Below are positions 1-8,897 of a stretch of 64,000 nucleotides of DNA, piece by piece (the stretch's first letter is position 1; every line of letters starts with the position of its first letter). The DNA comes from an uncultured Tenacibaculum sp. (GTDB taxonomy: Bacteria; Bacteroidota; Bacteroidia; Flavobacteriales; Flavobacteriaceae), in the NCBI GenBank assembly GCA_947501615.1, contig CANMWK010000001.1:62001-126000 (forward strand), given 5' to 3'. A program made the translations under genes and the position numbers. The notes below the pieces were generated by a model. That model saw only the letters and a list, made by a program, of their open reading frames with translations, was not told the DNA's origin and ran no database searches.

Positions 1-1275
1 TGCTTTTTTGCCTGTAAAACTAAAGATAAAACTGATGAAGCCTTATTAAACTTAGACAAAAAGAACTTAGAAAAAAGTTTAAATTCCTATAAGATTTTTC
101 CATATAAGTTTGGTAAAATAGCAATTCGATCTGCAGTTACAAAAGATACAATTTCTTCAGAATATCAAACGTTTAAAACTTCTTTAGATAAAGTTTCTAA
201 ACGATTAATGCGACATGATTTGTCAAATCCTGATGAATTATCATTATTGGACTATGTAAGTATTTATAGAGATTATAAAAAAATGGAAAACTTCATTATG
301 AAAACAGATGAAGATATGTTTCCTACAGTTGTAGATGCTTTACGAGTTACTTACGGAGATTCTATTCAAAAGAAGAGTGGTTTTTTAAAAGGAAAAGAAA
401 AAGAAATAGTTCAAAATATAGAGCATTCTGTATTAAGTGCTATCGTGATTTTAAGTAAGGATTTAGGTAAAGAAGTATCATTATATGAATGTTCTAAAAC
501 AAATCCAGCTCTACTTCCAGATTCTGAGTTAAAAGCTTTATTGGGTTACTTTAGAGGTTTTTTGTTTTTTGAAAAGAAACTCTATTATTTATCTGAAGAT
601 GAGATTTCAAGAAACATTTCATGGTTAAATGAAAATAAAACAGTCGATTTACCTTATACACGAGCAATGTTTCAATGGGGAGGATTAACGAATGCACAAA
701 CTCATGTAGGTTTTCACGCTTTAAACCATTTGTTTAGAGGTTTCGATCGGTTGATGATGGAGAGAAAAATTGATGAAGAACGTGCTTTACAAGATTTTGA
801 AACATTTTTAAAAGATGCAAATACAATAGGATTGTCAAATGAAATTACTTGGGCAATAGAAACTTACTTATTTATAAAAACAGAAAATAAAGAGAAAGCA
901 ATAGCATCATTACAAAAATTAAAAGCTAGTCCGCTATTATCATCAAATGAAAAAGAGAAAATAGAAGAATCGATAGTATACTTAAAGAATAGGAAATCTG
1001 GCAAACTTTTAAATGGGGCGTATGACAAGTTTTTCTTAGGGAAAATTGCCACTAAATATATGTTTTCTATACTTTCTAAAGTAGACTGGGAAAAATTACT
1101 TAAAGATAATGATGTTCCACATACAGAAGAGATGTTTGTTGTTATTGATAATTTCAAAACATTTATGGATAAACTAAGTACCTATACCTCAGTAGATGGA
1201 ATTAAAAAAGCTGGTAAAGATTTAAAGAATAAAGGTTGGAACCTTTTAGATAAAGCTAAAGGCTTAGTTGAATAG
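1..1275 (+). CDS. lipoprotein of unknown function, 5' end outside the window
   Basis: The reading frame is open from the first base, so the gene starts upstream of the window. The visible protein begins C-F-F-A-C-K, where the second Cys fits the end of a lipobox, so this is probably the lipidated Cys of a lipoprotein whose signal peptide is cut off. A Met at position 208 is in frame but internal. The mature part is about 420 residues, mostly helical and rich in Lys/Glu, with no enzyme motif I recognise. The last 50 residues are Lys-rich and probably amphipathic. It is followed after 37 bases by an L-domain protein on the same strand. Function unknown; the lipoprotein call is inferred from the truncated signal. 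Confidence 0.75.
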   Translation, partial: CFFACKTKDKTDEALLNLDKKNLEKSLNSYKIFPYKFGKIAIRSAVTKDTISSEYQTFKTSLDKVSKRLMRHDLSNPDELSLLDYVSIYRDYKKMENFIMKTDEDMFPTVVDALRVTYGDSIQKKSGFLKGKEKEIVQNIEHSVLSAIVILSKDLGKEVSLYECSKTNPALLPDSELKALLGYFRGFLFFEKKLYYLSEDEISRNISWLNENKTVDLPYTRAMFQWGGLTNAQTHVGFHALNHLFRGFDRLMMERKIDEERALQDFETFLKDANTIGLSNEITWAIETYLFIKTENKEKAIASLQKLKASPLLSSNEKEKIEESIVYLKNRKSGKLLNGAYDKFFLGKIATKYMFSILSKVDWEKLLKDNDVPHTEEMFVVIDNFKTFMDKLSTYTSVDGIKKAGKDLKNKGWNLLDKAKGLVE

Positions 1276-1312
1276 TAGTTTCAAATTAATATGATGTAAA
1301 TAAATTAGTTAG

Positions 1313-1810
1313 ATGAGAACTTATAGTTTTTTAATAGCACTGATTACAATGATTTCTGTAACAGTAGTTAAGGCACAAGAACCTAGAATTTGGAAAGGAG
1401 ATTTAAATACCAAAGATTTGAAGGCCTTTTCTGTAGGGAAATATACAAGTGTAGCAGGTACAATTACTATTGAAAATTATAAGGGTAACGACCTGAAGGT
1501 ACTAAAAAGGTTACAAAAATGTACAGGTAGCATTCGTATTTTAGGAAATAAAAAGCTAACATCTTTAAATGGATTGGAATATCTGGAATTTGTAGGTGGT
1601 AAGTTTTCAATATTAGACAACCCTGAACTCTATAGTTATTGTGCCCTTCAAAAAAAATTAATCTATCAAGGAATACAAGGAGTAGAAATAAGTGAGGGAA
1701 TTATAGAAAAATTAGAAACGGAAGATAATGGGTATAACCCTTCTATAATGAGCTTAAGAAATAAAAACTGTAAAGGGTATAAAATGCCTGATTTTTGTTT
1801 CTCATGTTAA
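1313..1810 (+). CDS. small secreted receptor L-domain-like protein
   Basis: 165 aa with a Sec signal peptide (hydrophobic residues 5-18, cleavage after VKAQ near residue 22). The mature protein has two or three leucine-rich segments of the receptor L-domain style ('LTSLNGLEYLEFVGGKFSILDNPEL'-like pattern around residues 83-107), then a capping segment with Tyr-Asn-Pro-Ser and paired Cys near the C terminus. It is a short relative of the two larger L-domain proteins at 1825 and 7713; all three share a 'YNPS' or 'FNPS' cap and a conserved W/Y-K/Q-G-D/S start of the mature chain. Its end overlaps the upstream part of the next open frame, suggesting cotranscription. Probably surface-exposed; the ligand is unknown. 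Confidence 0.75.
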   Translation: MRTYSFLIALITMISVTVVKAQEPRIWKGDLNTKDLKAFSVGKYTSVAGTITIENYKGNDLKVLKRLQKCTGSIRILGNKKLTSLNGLEYLEFVGGKFSILDNPELYSYCALQKKLIYQGIQGVEISEGIIEKLETEDNGYNPSIMSLRNKNCKGYKMPDFCFSC

Positions 1811-1824
1811 AAAAATGGACACCA

Positions 1825-4332
1825 ATGAAAAATAGAATAGCGATTATATATGCACTCTTTATCAGTATAGTTTTGGGGGCTCAAGAAGCAAAGGTTTGGC
1901 AAGGAGATGTACACGCAAAAGATTTTGATACATTTCAACAAGGTGGTTTTACTAAAATTAAAGGTAGTTTACGTGTTTACGATTCATCAGTGAAAGATTT
2001 GGCACCACTGCAAGCATTAACAGAGATTACAGGTGATCTTTATATCGGGATTTATGATTATAAGAAGGATTTGAAAGCTGGAAATAAATTGATCACAACC
2101 CTAAATGGACTTCAGAATTTACGTAAAGTTTCAGGAGAAATTGAAATAAGACAAAATAAACTCCTCGAAGATATTAGTGCCTTAAAAGGATTAAAAAGTG
2201 CAAGACAGTTAAATATTGCTTACAACCCTATGTTAAAAAGTTTAGCTGGGCTTGAAAATATTTCAGGAAAAATTCCTGATGGAGTGCAACTTTATAAAAA
2301 TAAAAGATTACAAGATATTACGGCATTATCAGGTATTACTGCGGTAGGAGACCATTTAGCTGTAAATTCAAATTTATCGCTACTCAGTTTAGAGGGGTTG
2401 CATAATATTAAAGCTGTAGAAAAAGGGTATTTAGCAGTACGAAGTAATAACTATCTTAAAAATTTAAAAGGACTACGCAGTATAAAGCGAGTAGATGAAG
2501 AAGTTCAAATTACTACAAATCCTGTTTTGAAAAACTTAAAAGGGCTGGAGAAATTAACTGCGGTAGGAAAATTTTTCAGTATTAAGGAAAATGACGCTCT
2601 TGAAAGTTTAGAAGGTTTAAAATCGTTAAAAAGCATTGCTAAAGATTTTAAGATATACAAAAACAGTCAGTTAAAAAACTTAAATGGGATAAAAAAATTA
2701 ACCACAATAAAAGGGTACTTAGACGTTCAGGAAAATCCTGTTTTAACAGATGTTAGTGGGTTAAATACATTAAAAGATACGATTGGAGGAAGCATTTTTT
2801 TTATAAAAAATAAATCATTAAAAAAGATTACAGGATTAAATACGATAACTCATGTTAAGAAAGCTGTTGTTTTATCTAGAAATCATTTAGAAACAATTTC
2901 AGGATTCAATAATCTAAAAAGCATAGGCGGAAATTTAAGTTTTACCTGTAATTATTCACCAGAAATAACTGGTTTTAAAAATTTGATAACTACAAAAAGT
3001 TTAGGAATTGGCAGCGATATTCCTGTGTTAGATCTTTCTGAATCGCTTCCGAAACTCACACAGATTCAAAAAGGAGTATATATGTATTCTAATGAGGCAT
3101 TACAACATTTTAAAGGCCCAAATTCAGTCCTTGAAATAGGTGAAATTAAAATTAAAGAAAACAAAAGGTTGGTCTCTATTTCGGGCTTTAATGGACTTAA
3201 AAAAATAACAGGAAGATTTGCTTTAGATGATAATAGATTGTTAGAAACGATTTATGGTTTTAATAGTTTGGAAACAATACATGAAATTAGAATAGACGAT
3301 CACCCAACATTAGAAAGTATAACAGGATTCGAAAGTTTGAAACACATAGGTGATTTATGGATGGATGAAAATAGAGATGTTAAAGATTTGAGTGGATTTA
3401 ATAATTTGTCTAGTGTAGATGACCTATATCTTAGAGATAACGATTCATTACAAGACCTATCTGGGTTTAAAAACCTACAAAAGGTAACTAAAGAGTTAGA
3501 TATCCACAATCATAATAATTTACGTTCTTTAAAAGGTTTAGAAAAATTATCATCAGTAGGAAAAATACTAGATATTACTTACAATTCAAGATTAAAAGAT
3601 TATAGCGCATTACAAGAAGGACTACTGCAATCTAAAACAGATAGAGAAATTCAGATCTACAAAAATGCTTATAATCCTAGTAAAAATGGATTGCTAATAC
3701 ACGATAAGTTAGCTACCAAAATTATACCAGAATCTTATTTGCAATCTAAAAAGAATAGGTGGTCGTTAGCTTTACTGCGTAATGAAATTTTTGCGCGCAG
3801 AGGTTTTGTTTTTGGGAAGAAAGATTTAGCTGAATATTTTTCTAAAAAAGGTTGGTATACTCCCATAGAAGGTGTAGAAATTGTGTTAAATGATATAGAA
3901 GAAGAAAACGTTCGGTTACTAAAAAAGTATGAACAAGTGCATATAGATTTTGCGATAAATGCCGTAAAAAAAATAAAAGAAAGGTATGAACAAAGTTCTG
4001 ATGTTGCTAGTAATTATAGAAAATATCATTCGAGGGTAAAAAAGTTTATCACTACCATAAATACAAACAAGTTAGTAAAATCGAATACATTAGTGTTAAC
4101 GAAAAACTATTCGTTCAATAAACCACAAGCACCAGAAACAAGAGAAGAAGAACTAGATCATATTTCAATTCATTTTGATACGAATGAAGAAGAAGTTCGA
4201 ATTAGTATACACGATAAAACTATGCGAGAAGATGATTATGATGCTTGGCTAGAGTACAAAATAATTAATTTTGATTTTAGTTTAAAGCATAATAAAACCA
4301 CATTAATAAGAGCATTTCAGGAAAATGATTAA
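1825..4332 (+). CDS. secreted L-domain repeat protein with C-terminal YARHG domain
   Basis: 835 aa. The frame is open from 1795, but the ATG at 1825 gives a clean signal peptide (MKNRIAIIYALFISIVLGAQ), so I start there. About 600 residues follow of irregular leucine-rich repeats with the recurring pattern 'xLxGLxxLxxVxGxxxIxxNxxL', typical of receptor L-domain-like repeats in Bacteroidota. At about residues 645-680 there is a YARHG domain: 'LLRNEIFARRGFVFGKKDL', then 'YFSKKGWYTP'. The last 120 residues are charged and not recognised. Role unknown; L domains suggest binding of a peptide, glycan or cell surface, and YARHG is an extracellular domain of unknown function. No T9SS C-terminal signal is evident. 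Confidence 0.85.
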   Translation: MKNRIAIIYALFISIVLGAQEAKVWQGDVHAKDFDTFQQGGFTKIKGSLRVYDSSVKDLAPLQALTEITGDLYIGIYDYKKDLKAGNKLITTLNGLQNLRKVSGEIEIRQNKLLEDISALKGLKSARQLNIAYNPMLKSLAGLENISGKIPDGVQLYKNKRLQDITALSGITAVGDHLAVNSNLSLLSLEGLHNIKAVEKGYLAVRSNNYLKNLKGLRSIKRVDEEVQITTNPVLKNLKGLEKLTAVGKFFSIKENDALESLEGLKSLKSIAKDFKIYKNSQLKNLNGIKKLTTIKGYLDVQENPVLTDVSGLNTLKDTIGGSIFFIKNKSLKKITGLNTITHVKKAVVLSRNHLETISGFNNLKSIGGNLSFTCNYSPEITGFKNLITTKSLGIGSDIPVLDLSESLPKLTQIQKGVYMYSNEALQHFKGPNSVLEIGEIKIKENKRLVSISGFNGLKKITGRFALDDNRLLETIYGFNSLETIHEIRIDDHPTLESITGFESLKHIGDLWMDENRDVKDLSGFNNLSSVDDLYLRDNDSLQDLSGFKNLQKVTKELDIHNHNNLRSLKGLEKLSSVGKILDITYNSRLKDYSALQEGLLQSKTDREIQIYKNAYNPSKNGLLIHDKLATKIIPESYLQSKKNRWSLALLRNEIFARRGFVFGKKDLAEYFSKKGWYTPIEGVEIVLNDIEEENVRLLKKYEQVHIDFAINAVKKIKERYEQSSDVASNYRKYHSRVKKFITTINTNKLVKSNTLVLTKNYSFNKPQAPETREEELDHISIHFDTNEEEVRISIHDKTMREDDYDAWLEYKIINFDFSLKHNKTTLIRAFQEND

Positions 4333-4408
4333 TACATTTTGAAAAATTACATAGAAAAATGAAATTGTACCCAACTGTTTATCTGAATTTATATAAAGAA
4401 ATTGTAAC

Positions 4409-5329
4409 ATGAGTATTTTTAATTTTTTAAAAAAGAAACAATCGTCTGTACCAGAGTGGGCTAATTTTTTTAGTAACAAGGAGTACAACCAGTTCATAAA
4501 ATATGTAAAAAATTATTTTAATAATAATCTTACTGTAGACGAAAATGAAGGTGTAATTAAAATTACAGAAGACGATTCTGTTTATGGTCTATATAATGTA
4601 GCACATATGTGCAAACAAAACGAAAACGCACATTGGAAAGAGATCGTAGCAACGCATTTTGGAGGGTTAATTGAATCAAAAAAGTTTTTTGAAGAATTTT
4701 CTAAGAAAAGCGATCAGTTTAATTATGCCAAAGAATATTTAGCTTCTCGTATTTATCCATTAGATCATTTAGAAAATATAGGATTCGAAAATGTAGTGTG
4801 TAAAAAAGTTATAGATGATTTGTATATAACGTTAGTTTATGATTTTCCGCATACTATTCAAACGGTTGGAAGAGAAGATATTTCTACTTGGCATAAAAGC
4901 GAAGATGAGTTATTATCCACAGGATTATCTAACTTAGAAAGTACGTATGAAAAAGAAATTGTCCACCAAGACATGGGGGAATTTAAACTTTGGTTAATTG
5001 CAGATAGTGAGGGGTTTTCAACGAATGTTTTATTAAAAAAAGAGAAGTTAGAGAAGTATATAGGTACTAAAGGAGCATTGATAGGAATTCCTAACGCAAA
5101 TATGACATTTATCTATCCAATAGAAAGTTTAGAGGTAATTAGTACAGTTCATGTTTTAGCACAAATGATAGAAGGTGAATATAATAAACCAAAGGCAATA
5201 AGTAATAAATTGTATTGGTATACTGATGAAAGACTGATTGAAATTCCGTTTAAATTTGCTGATGATAAAATTAATATTCAGCCACCACAAGTATTTGTAG
5301 ATATGTTAAATGGCTTATCTAAGAACTAA
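4409..5329 (+). CDS. DUF1444 (YtpQ)-like cytoplasmic protein
   Basis: 306 aa, no signal peptide. The C-terminal two thirds match what I remember of the DUF1444/YtpQ family: 'SRIYP' near residue 113, a 'D...LYITLVYD' strand, 'LSTGLSNLEST' near 170, a 'DSEGFSTNVLLKKEKL' segment, 'IGIPNANM' and a late 'SNKLYWYTD' motif. The first 100 residues are specific to this protein and Lys/Asn-rich. Biochemical role unknown. It sits between secreted proteins with gaps of 76 and 62 bases, and no partner is obvious. The family call rests on recalled motifs, not on a search. Confidence 0.6.
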   Translation: MSIFNFLKKKQSSVPEWANFFSNKEYNQFIKYVKNYFNNNLTVDENEGVIKITEDDSVYGLYNVAHMCKQNENAHWKEIVATHFGGLIESKKFFEEFSKKSDQFNYAKEYLASRIYPLDHLENIGFENVVCKKVIDDLYITLVYDFPHTIQTVGREDISTWHKSEDELLSTGLSNLESTYEKEIVHQDMGEFKLWLIADSEGFSTNVLLKKEKLEKYIGTKGALIGIPNANMTFIYPIESLEVISTVHVLAQMIEGEYNKPKAISNKLYWYTDERLIEIPFKFADDKINIQPPQVFVDMLNGLSKN

Positions 5330-5391
5330 AAACAAGAAATTAAAGATCACATATTTTTTTCAATTACTATTTGACCTTAGGCATTATAATA

Positions 5392-5856
5392 ATGTACAGT
5401 TTTAAAAAACATACATACACATCACCAAGTTTAATTCCTATTATTTTAGGAATGTTACTAGCGTTTGAAATAATTTTTAAATCGGATTATTCAGAAGGTG
5501 CTACTATACTTATTTTTGTGTGTGTTATTCCCTTTATTATATTATTTATCTACATAGGAATACTACAACTTTATTATATCGAAGTGAATTCAGAAAAGTT
5601 AGTGATAAGAAACTTAGTGCTATTTTGGATAAAAAAAGAATATGCTATTAATAGTATTAATTATATTTCATACAAAGAAAAATATGGTGTAAGGTACAAA
5701 TGGGATGGAATAGAAATATTTTCTAAAAATACTAAAAAAGGAAAAGTATATTGGTTAGGAGGTTCTTTTCAATATATGGATACATTTTGGCAAAAAGTAG
5801 AAAAACAACTTAATAAAGTAAGCATACAAACCTTGAACTTTAACAATCGATTTTAA
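5392..5856 (+). CDS. small two-TM protein with PH-like C-terminal part
   Basis: 154 aa from the ATG at 5392; a TTG seven codons earlier (5371) is possible but unlikely. Two membrane segments (about residues 14-28 and 37-60) precede a soluble domain with alternating strands ('YYIEVNSEKLVIRNLVLFWIKKEYAINSI' pattern), resembling membrane-anchored bacterial PH-like domains. Function unknown. The C terminus '...VEKQLNKVSIQTLNFNNRF' reappears, degraded at its 5' side, at 6558-6650, so a second copy of this gene once followed the next gene. Confidence 0.6.
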   Translation: MYSFKKHTYTSPSLIPIILGMLLAFEIIFKSDYSEGATILIFVCVIPFIILFIYIGILQLYYIEVNSEKLVIRNLVLFWIKKEYAINSINYISYKEKYGVRYKWDGIEIFSKNTKKGKVYWLGGSFQYMDTFWQKVEKQLNKVSIQTLNFNNRF

Positions 5857-5861
5857 TAACT

Positions 5862-6557
5862 ATGATTAAATGGATTTTTATAATATGGCTTGCATCTATT
5901 TATGTAATTAAATCTTTTTTTAAAATTAGATCTGTTTTCAATATTTATTTGTTGTTGGTGTTAAGTTTTTTATTTGCTTGCAAAACAAAACCTAAAAACC
6001 AATCCAATTTTAGTTTAGAAAATTCAAATCAAAATAAACGTGTATTAGTTACTAAACAAAGCGATTCAATCATTGAGAAAACAGATACATTATCCAATAA
6101 TCAAATAGCTTCAGCATATTTTTCCAAAGCATTATATGTGAATAATATATACGAAGCATGGGGAGAGCGAAAAGATTTAAAAAAAATAGTAAAGAATGCA
6201 GATTCAATAAATAAACAAGGTTATGAATGTGGTTATTTTTTAGAGGATAATCATGAAATTTGGTATTATCTAAAAAATGAAATTGAAGTTTCAAATACAG
6301 ATTATGTATTTCGTACTATAGATTTTAGTTTCTCTAACATTACAGTGAGATATGGTAAAACCATTTTTTCAAAAAATTATACGCTGTTAGCATTTAAAAA
6401 AGACTTTCCTTTATCTTTTAAAGATAACCAGAATGAAGATAATAAAGAGAAAGTACTAACGATAAGTGTTCCTATCCATCCTAAGTCAGACGGAATGTAT
6501 ATCTTTGAATTTAAAGATGGAAGATTGATTAAATTACACAGTTTTTTTCCTTGTTAA
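5862..6557 (+). CDS. putative lipoprotein, unknown function
   Basis: 231 aa. The N terminus has two hydrophobic stretches; the second ('LLLVLSFLFACK', Cys near residue 40) looks like a lipoprotein signal, so the true start may be a TTG or ATT nearer to it. A Ser/Asn/Lys-rich linker follows, then a soluble domain of about 150 residues with no motif I recognise. It starts 5 bases after the previous stop and is followed directly by a gene relic, so it probably belongs to a short + strand operon. Function unknown. Confidence 0.55.
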   Translation: MIKWIFIIWLASIYVIKSFFKIRSVFNIYLLLVLSFLFACKTKPKNQSNFSLENSNQNKRVLVTKQSDSIIEKTDTLSNNQIASAYFSKALYVNNIYEAWGERKDLKKIVKNADSINKQGYECGYFLEDNHEIWYYLKNEIEVSNTDYVFRTIDFSFSNITVRYGKTIFSKNYTLLAFKKDFPLSFKDNQNEDNKEKVLTISVPIHPKSDGMYIFEFKDGRLIKLHSFFPC

Positions 6558-6650
6558 AGCATTTTTTTAAATTATGAATCAAAACTAAAAAAAGTAGAAG
6601 ATCAGCTAAAAACAGGAATTTACCTATTGAACTTTAACAATCGATTTTAA
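6558..6650 (+). pseudogene. relic: 3' end of a paralogue of the gene at 5392
   Basis: Reading codons from 6558 to the TAA at 6648-6650 gives about 30 residues ending '...KVEDQLKTGIYLLNFNNRF', which align with the C terminus of the two-TM protein at 5392-5856 ('...KVEKQLNKVSIQTLNFNNRF'). The 26 bases at 5833-5858 and 6627-6652 are identical, and both are followed by 'CTATGA' that opens the next gene. No start or membrane segments remain. This is what a tandem duplication followed by deletion would leave. Confidence 0.6.
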
Positions 6651-6655
6651 TAGCT

Positions 6656-7705
6656 ATGAAAAAAGGAATTTTTACACTACTACTTATGGCTACAATAACT
6701 GTTTTTTGCCAAAAGCAATATGTAGTTACAGCTAAAAGCGGACTTTCAGTTCGCAATAAACCCAGTATAAAAGGAGATCGAATTGCGAAGTTAGATTTTG
6801 GAGAAAAAGTAACTGTAATATCACAAACTAATTTTACTTTCACAACAGAAAATATTCATGGGTATTGGGTAAGAATACAAAAAGAAAACTTAAATGAAGC
6901 TTATGTCTTTAATGGTTTTTTAAAACCCTATTCAGATATAGATATTCAGTATCGCATATATAAAGAAGAAGGAGAAATGTATGATGGTTTGATAGCCAAG
7001 ATCGATTCCAAAGAAATTAAAATCTTAACTATTGAAGACGAACAGTGCTTCAGTATTTTAGAAGTAAAAGATTACGATTACGACGGTTTAGAAGAAATAC
7101 TATTGGAATTTGACGCTTGTGGAGGGAATTGTTGCGGTAATTCTATAATGTTATATTCATACAATGGAAGTGAGTTTGTGCCAACTCAAAAAGTTGGTTA
7201 TGATTTTGATGGAATAAAATTGAAGTATGGCAAGAACAAAATAAGACAGTTTATAGTTGATGTACAGCATATGGGTCATGGAAATACGACATTATGTGAA
7301 GATGAAGAAAAAACATATGTTTTTGAAAACTTTCAGTTTAAATTAATAAAAACTAAAAAACAACATAAACTTAAGGCTTTATTAGAACTAAAATCTGAAG
7401 ATTTTGAACCAGAAAATATCATGGAAGTTGATAAGAAATTGTCTATTGAATATGATATAGATAATAATGGAATTCCAGATAGTATAGAAAGTGGTTATTT
7501 TGGTCGATGGGGAATCTTACATGATACTAAAGTTATTATGAATGGTAAGGAATTAAAAAATGAAGCATTAGGTTCTTCTAAAAGAATAGGGATTTTAAAA
7601 ACGAAGACGAACAATATACATGATTTAGTATTGGATTGTGAAGAAATATATATTTGGAATGGAAAGAACTACGTATATGATAAGAAAAGATCAAAGGTTA
7701 AGTAA
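6656..7705 (+). CDS. secreted protein with N-terminal bacterial SH3 domain
   Basis: 349 aa with a signal peptide (residues 1-19, cleavage near FCQ). Residues 22-95 form an SH3b domain ('AKSGLSVRNKPSIKGDRIAKL', 'YWVRIQ', 'AYVFNGFLKP'). After it come Asp-rich segments that resemble calcium-binding or integrin-like loops: 'DYDYDGLEEILLEFD' near residue 140, next to a Cys cluster 'CGGNCCGN', and 'DIDNNGIPDS' near residue 270. Probably an exported protein that binds cell wall or surface polymers; enzymatic activity is not visible. The start is 5 bases after the gene relic; the 3' end overlaps the open frame before the next gene. Confidence 0.75.
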   Translation: MKKGIFTLLLMATITVFCQKQYVVTAKSGLSVRNKPSIKGDRIAKLDFGEKVTVISQTNFTFTTENIHGYWVRIQKENLNEAYVFNGFLKPYSDIDIQYRIYKEEGEMYDGLIAKIDSKEIKILTIEDEQCFSILEVKDYDYDGLEEILLEFDACGGNCCGNSIMLYSYNGSEFVPTQKVGYDFDGIKLKYGKNKIRQFIVDVQHMGHGNTTLCEDEEKTYVFENFQFKLIKTKKQHKLKALLELKSEDFEPENIMEVDKKLSIEYDIDNNGIPDSIESGYFGRWGILHDTKVIMNGKELKNEALGSSKRIGILKTKTNNIHDLVLDCEEIYIWNGKNYVYDKKRSKVK

Positions 7706-7712
7706 GCTGAAT

Positions 7713-8822
7713 ATGAAGATTATGGTAAGCTGTTGCTGTATTCTCTTTTTTTCAATTCATATTAGCGCACAAGTATACAAAGGGAGTTTACAGTTTAAAA
7801 CTCAAGAAGAAATCAACAAAGCATTTAGTACTACAGGAGTCCTTAAAGATAAAACAAGTATAGAAGGAGATCTTATTATTGGAGATCGTGCAAGTTTAAG
7901 TACTATTTCAAGTATTGCGTTGTTTTCTAAGATTACTAGTATTAAGGGCGGAATCTATATTTTTAATAATCCAGCATTAACATCCTTACAAGGGTTTGAA
8001 AAATTAACCAGCATTTTAGAGCTAGAAATCACAGCAAATTCAGGATTAAAAAATCTTGTAGGATTCGATAATGTAACAGCGATACAAGAACTATGCAAAA
8101 TCACTCACAATAGTTCGCTAACTTCTTTTACAGGATTCAATAAGTTAAAAACAGTAGGAGAGTTTGAGTTGTTCTTGAATGCGAATTTGAAAAACTGTGA
8201 AGGATTAGAGAAATTAAGCGCTGTAAAAACAAATTTTAGTATTGATGATAACGAGAATCTTGAAAGTATAGCTGAATTAAACATAAAAACAATAGGAAAT
8301 GTATTAAGCATAAAGAACAATTACAAACTTCAATCGTTAGAAGGTTTAACGCATATAAAAACAGTTGATAATTTAGTGTTGACGAGTAATAACAGTATTA
8401 CAACGTTACAAGGTTTAGACAATTTGAAATCGATTACTGGAGGAATTTTAATCAGAGGTAATTCTGCCTTAGTTTCTCTATACGGACTTCAAAATCTACA
8501 AAGTGTTGACGATTATTTGGATATTTGGCTAAATAAAAGTTTAACTTCTTTATCAGCGCTTAAAGGTTTAGTAAAAGTAGGAGGTGAGCTTCATATTGCA
8601 GAGCACCAATCATTGAGAAATTTAACAGGGTTAGAAAGTCTAAAAACGATAGGGAGCTTAAGTATTCGAGATAATACAAATTTGAATGATTTTTGTGCAT
8701 TAACTACTTTTTTCAAAAAGATTGATGAGAGCGTTTTTATAAACAAGTTTGATGTAAAATACAATGCATTTAATCCTAGTATTCATGATTTGAAAAAAGG
8801 AAAGTGTGTAGCGACTAATTAA
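7713..8822 (+). CDS. secreted receptor L-domain repeat protein
   Basis: 369 aa from the ATG at 7713, which gives a good signal peptide (MKIMVSCCCILFFSIHISAQ); the frame is open further upstream but would add 25 residues without a signal. The mature protein is made of leucine-rich L-domain repeats ('LTSLQGFEKLTSILELEITANSGL' pattern) about 23 residues apart and ends in the same cap as its neighbours ('YNAFNPSIHDLKKGKC'). It is the third L-domain gene in 8 kb and lacks the YARHG domain of the 1825 gene. Likely surface or secreted binding protein; ligand unknown. Confidence 0.8.
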   Translation: MKIMVSCCCILFFSIHISAQVYKGSLQFKTQEEINKAFSTTGVLKDKTSIEGDLIIGDRASLSTISSIALFSKITSIKGGIYIFNNPALTSLQGFEKLTSILELEITANSGLKNLVGFDNVTAIQELCKITHNSSLTSFTGFNKLKTVGEFELFLNANLKNCEGLEKLSAVKTNFSIDDNENLESIAELNIKTIGNVLSIKNNYKLQSLEGLTHIKTVDNLVLTSNNSITTLQGLDNLKSITGGILIRGNSALVSLYGLQNLQSVDDYLDIWLNKSLTSLSALKGLVKVGGELHIAEHQSLRNLTGLESLKTIGSLSIRDNTNLNDFCALTTFFKKIDESVFINKFDVKYNAFNPSIHDLKKGKCVATN

Positions 8823-8897
8823 ACTTTTGACCAATTACTTTTACACAACGGGTTATTATAATACTTTTGAATTGTCAAAAAATTTAAAGAGGATCCT

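Noticed and set aside
7638-7712. Longer N terminus for the L-domain protein at 7713
   Set aside because: The extension overlaps the end of the upstream gene and would bury the signal peptide.
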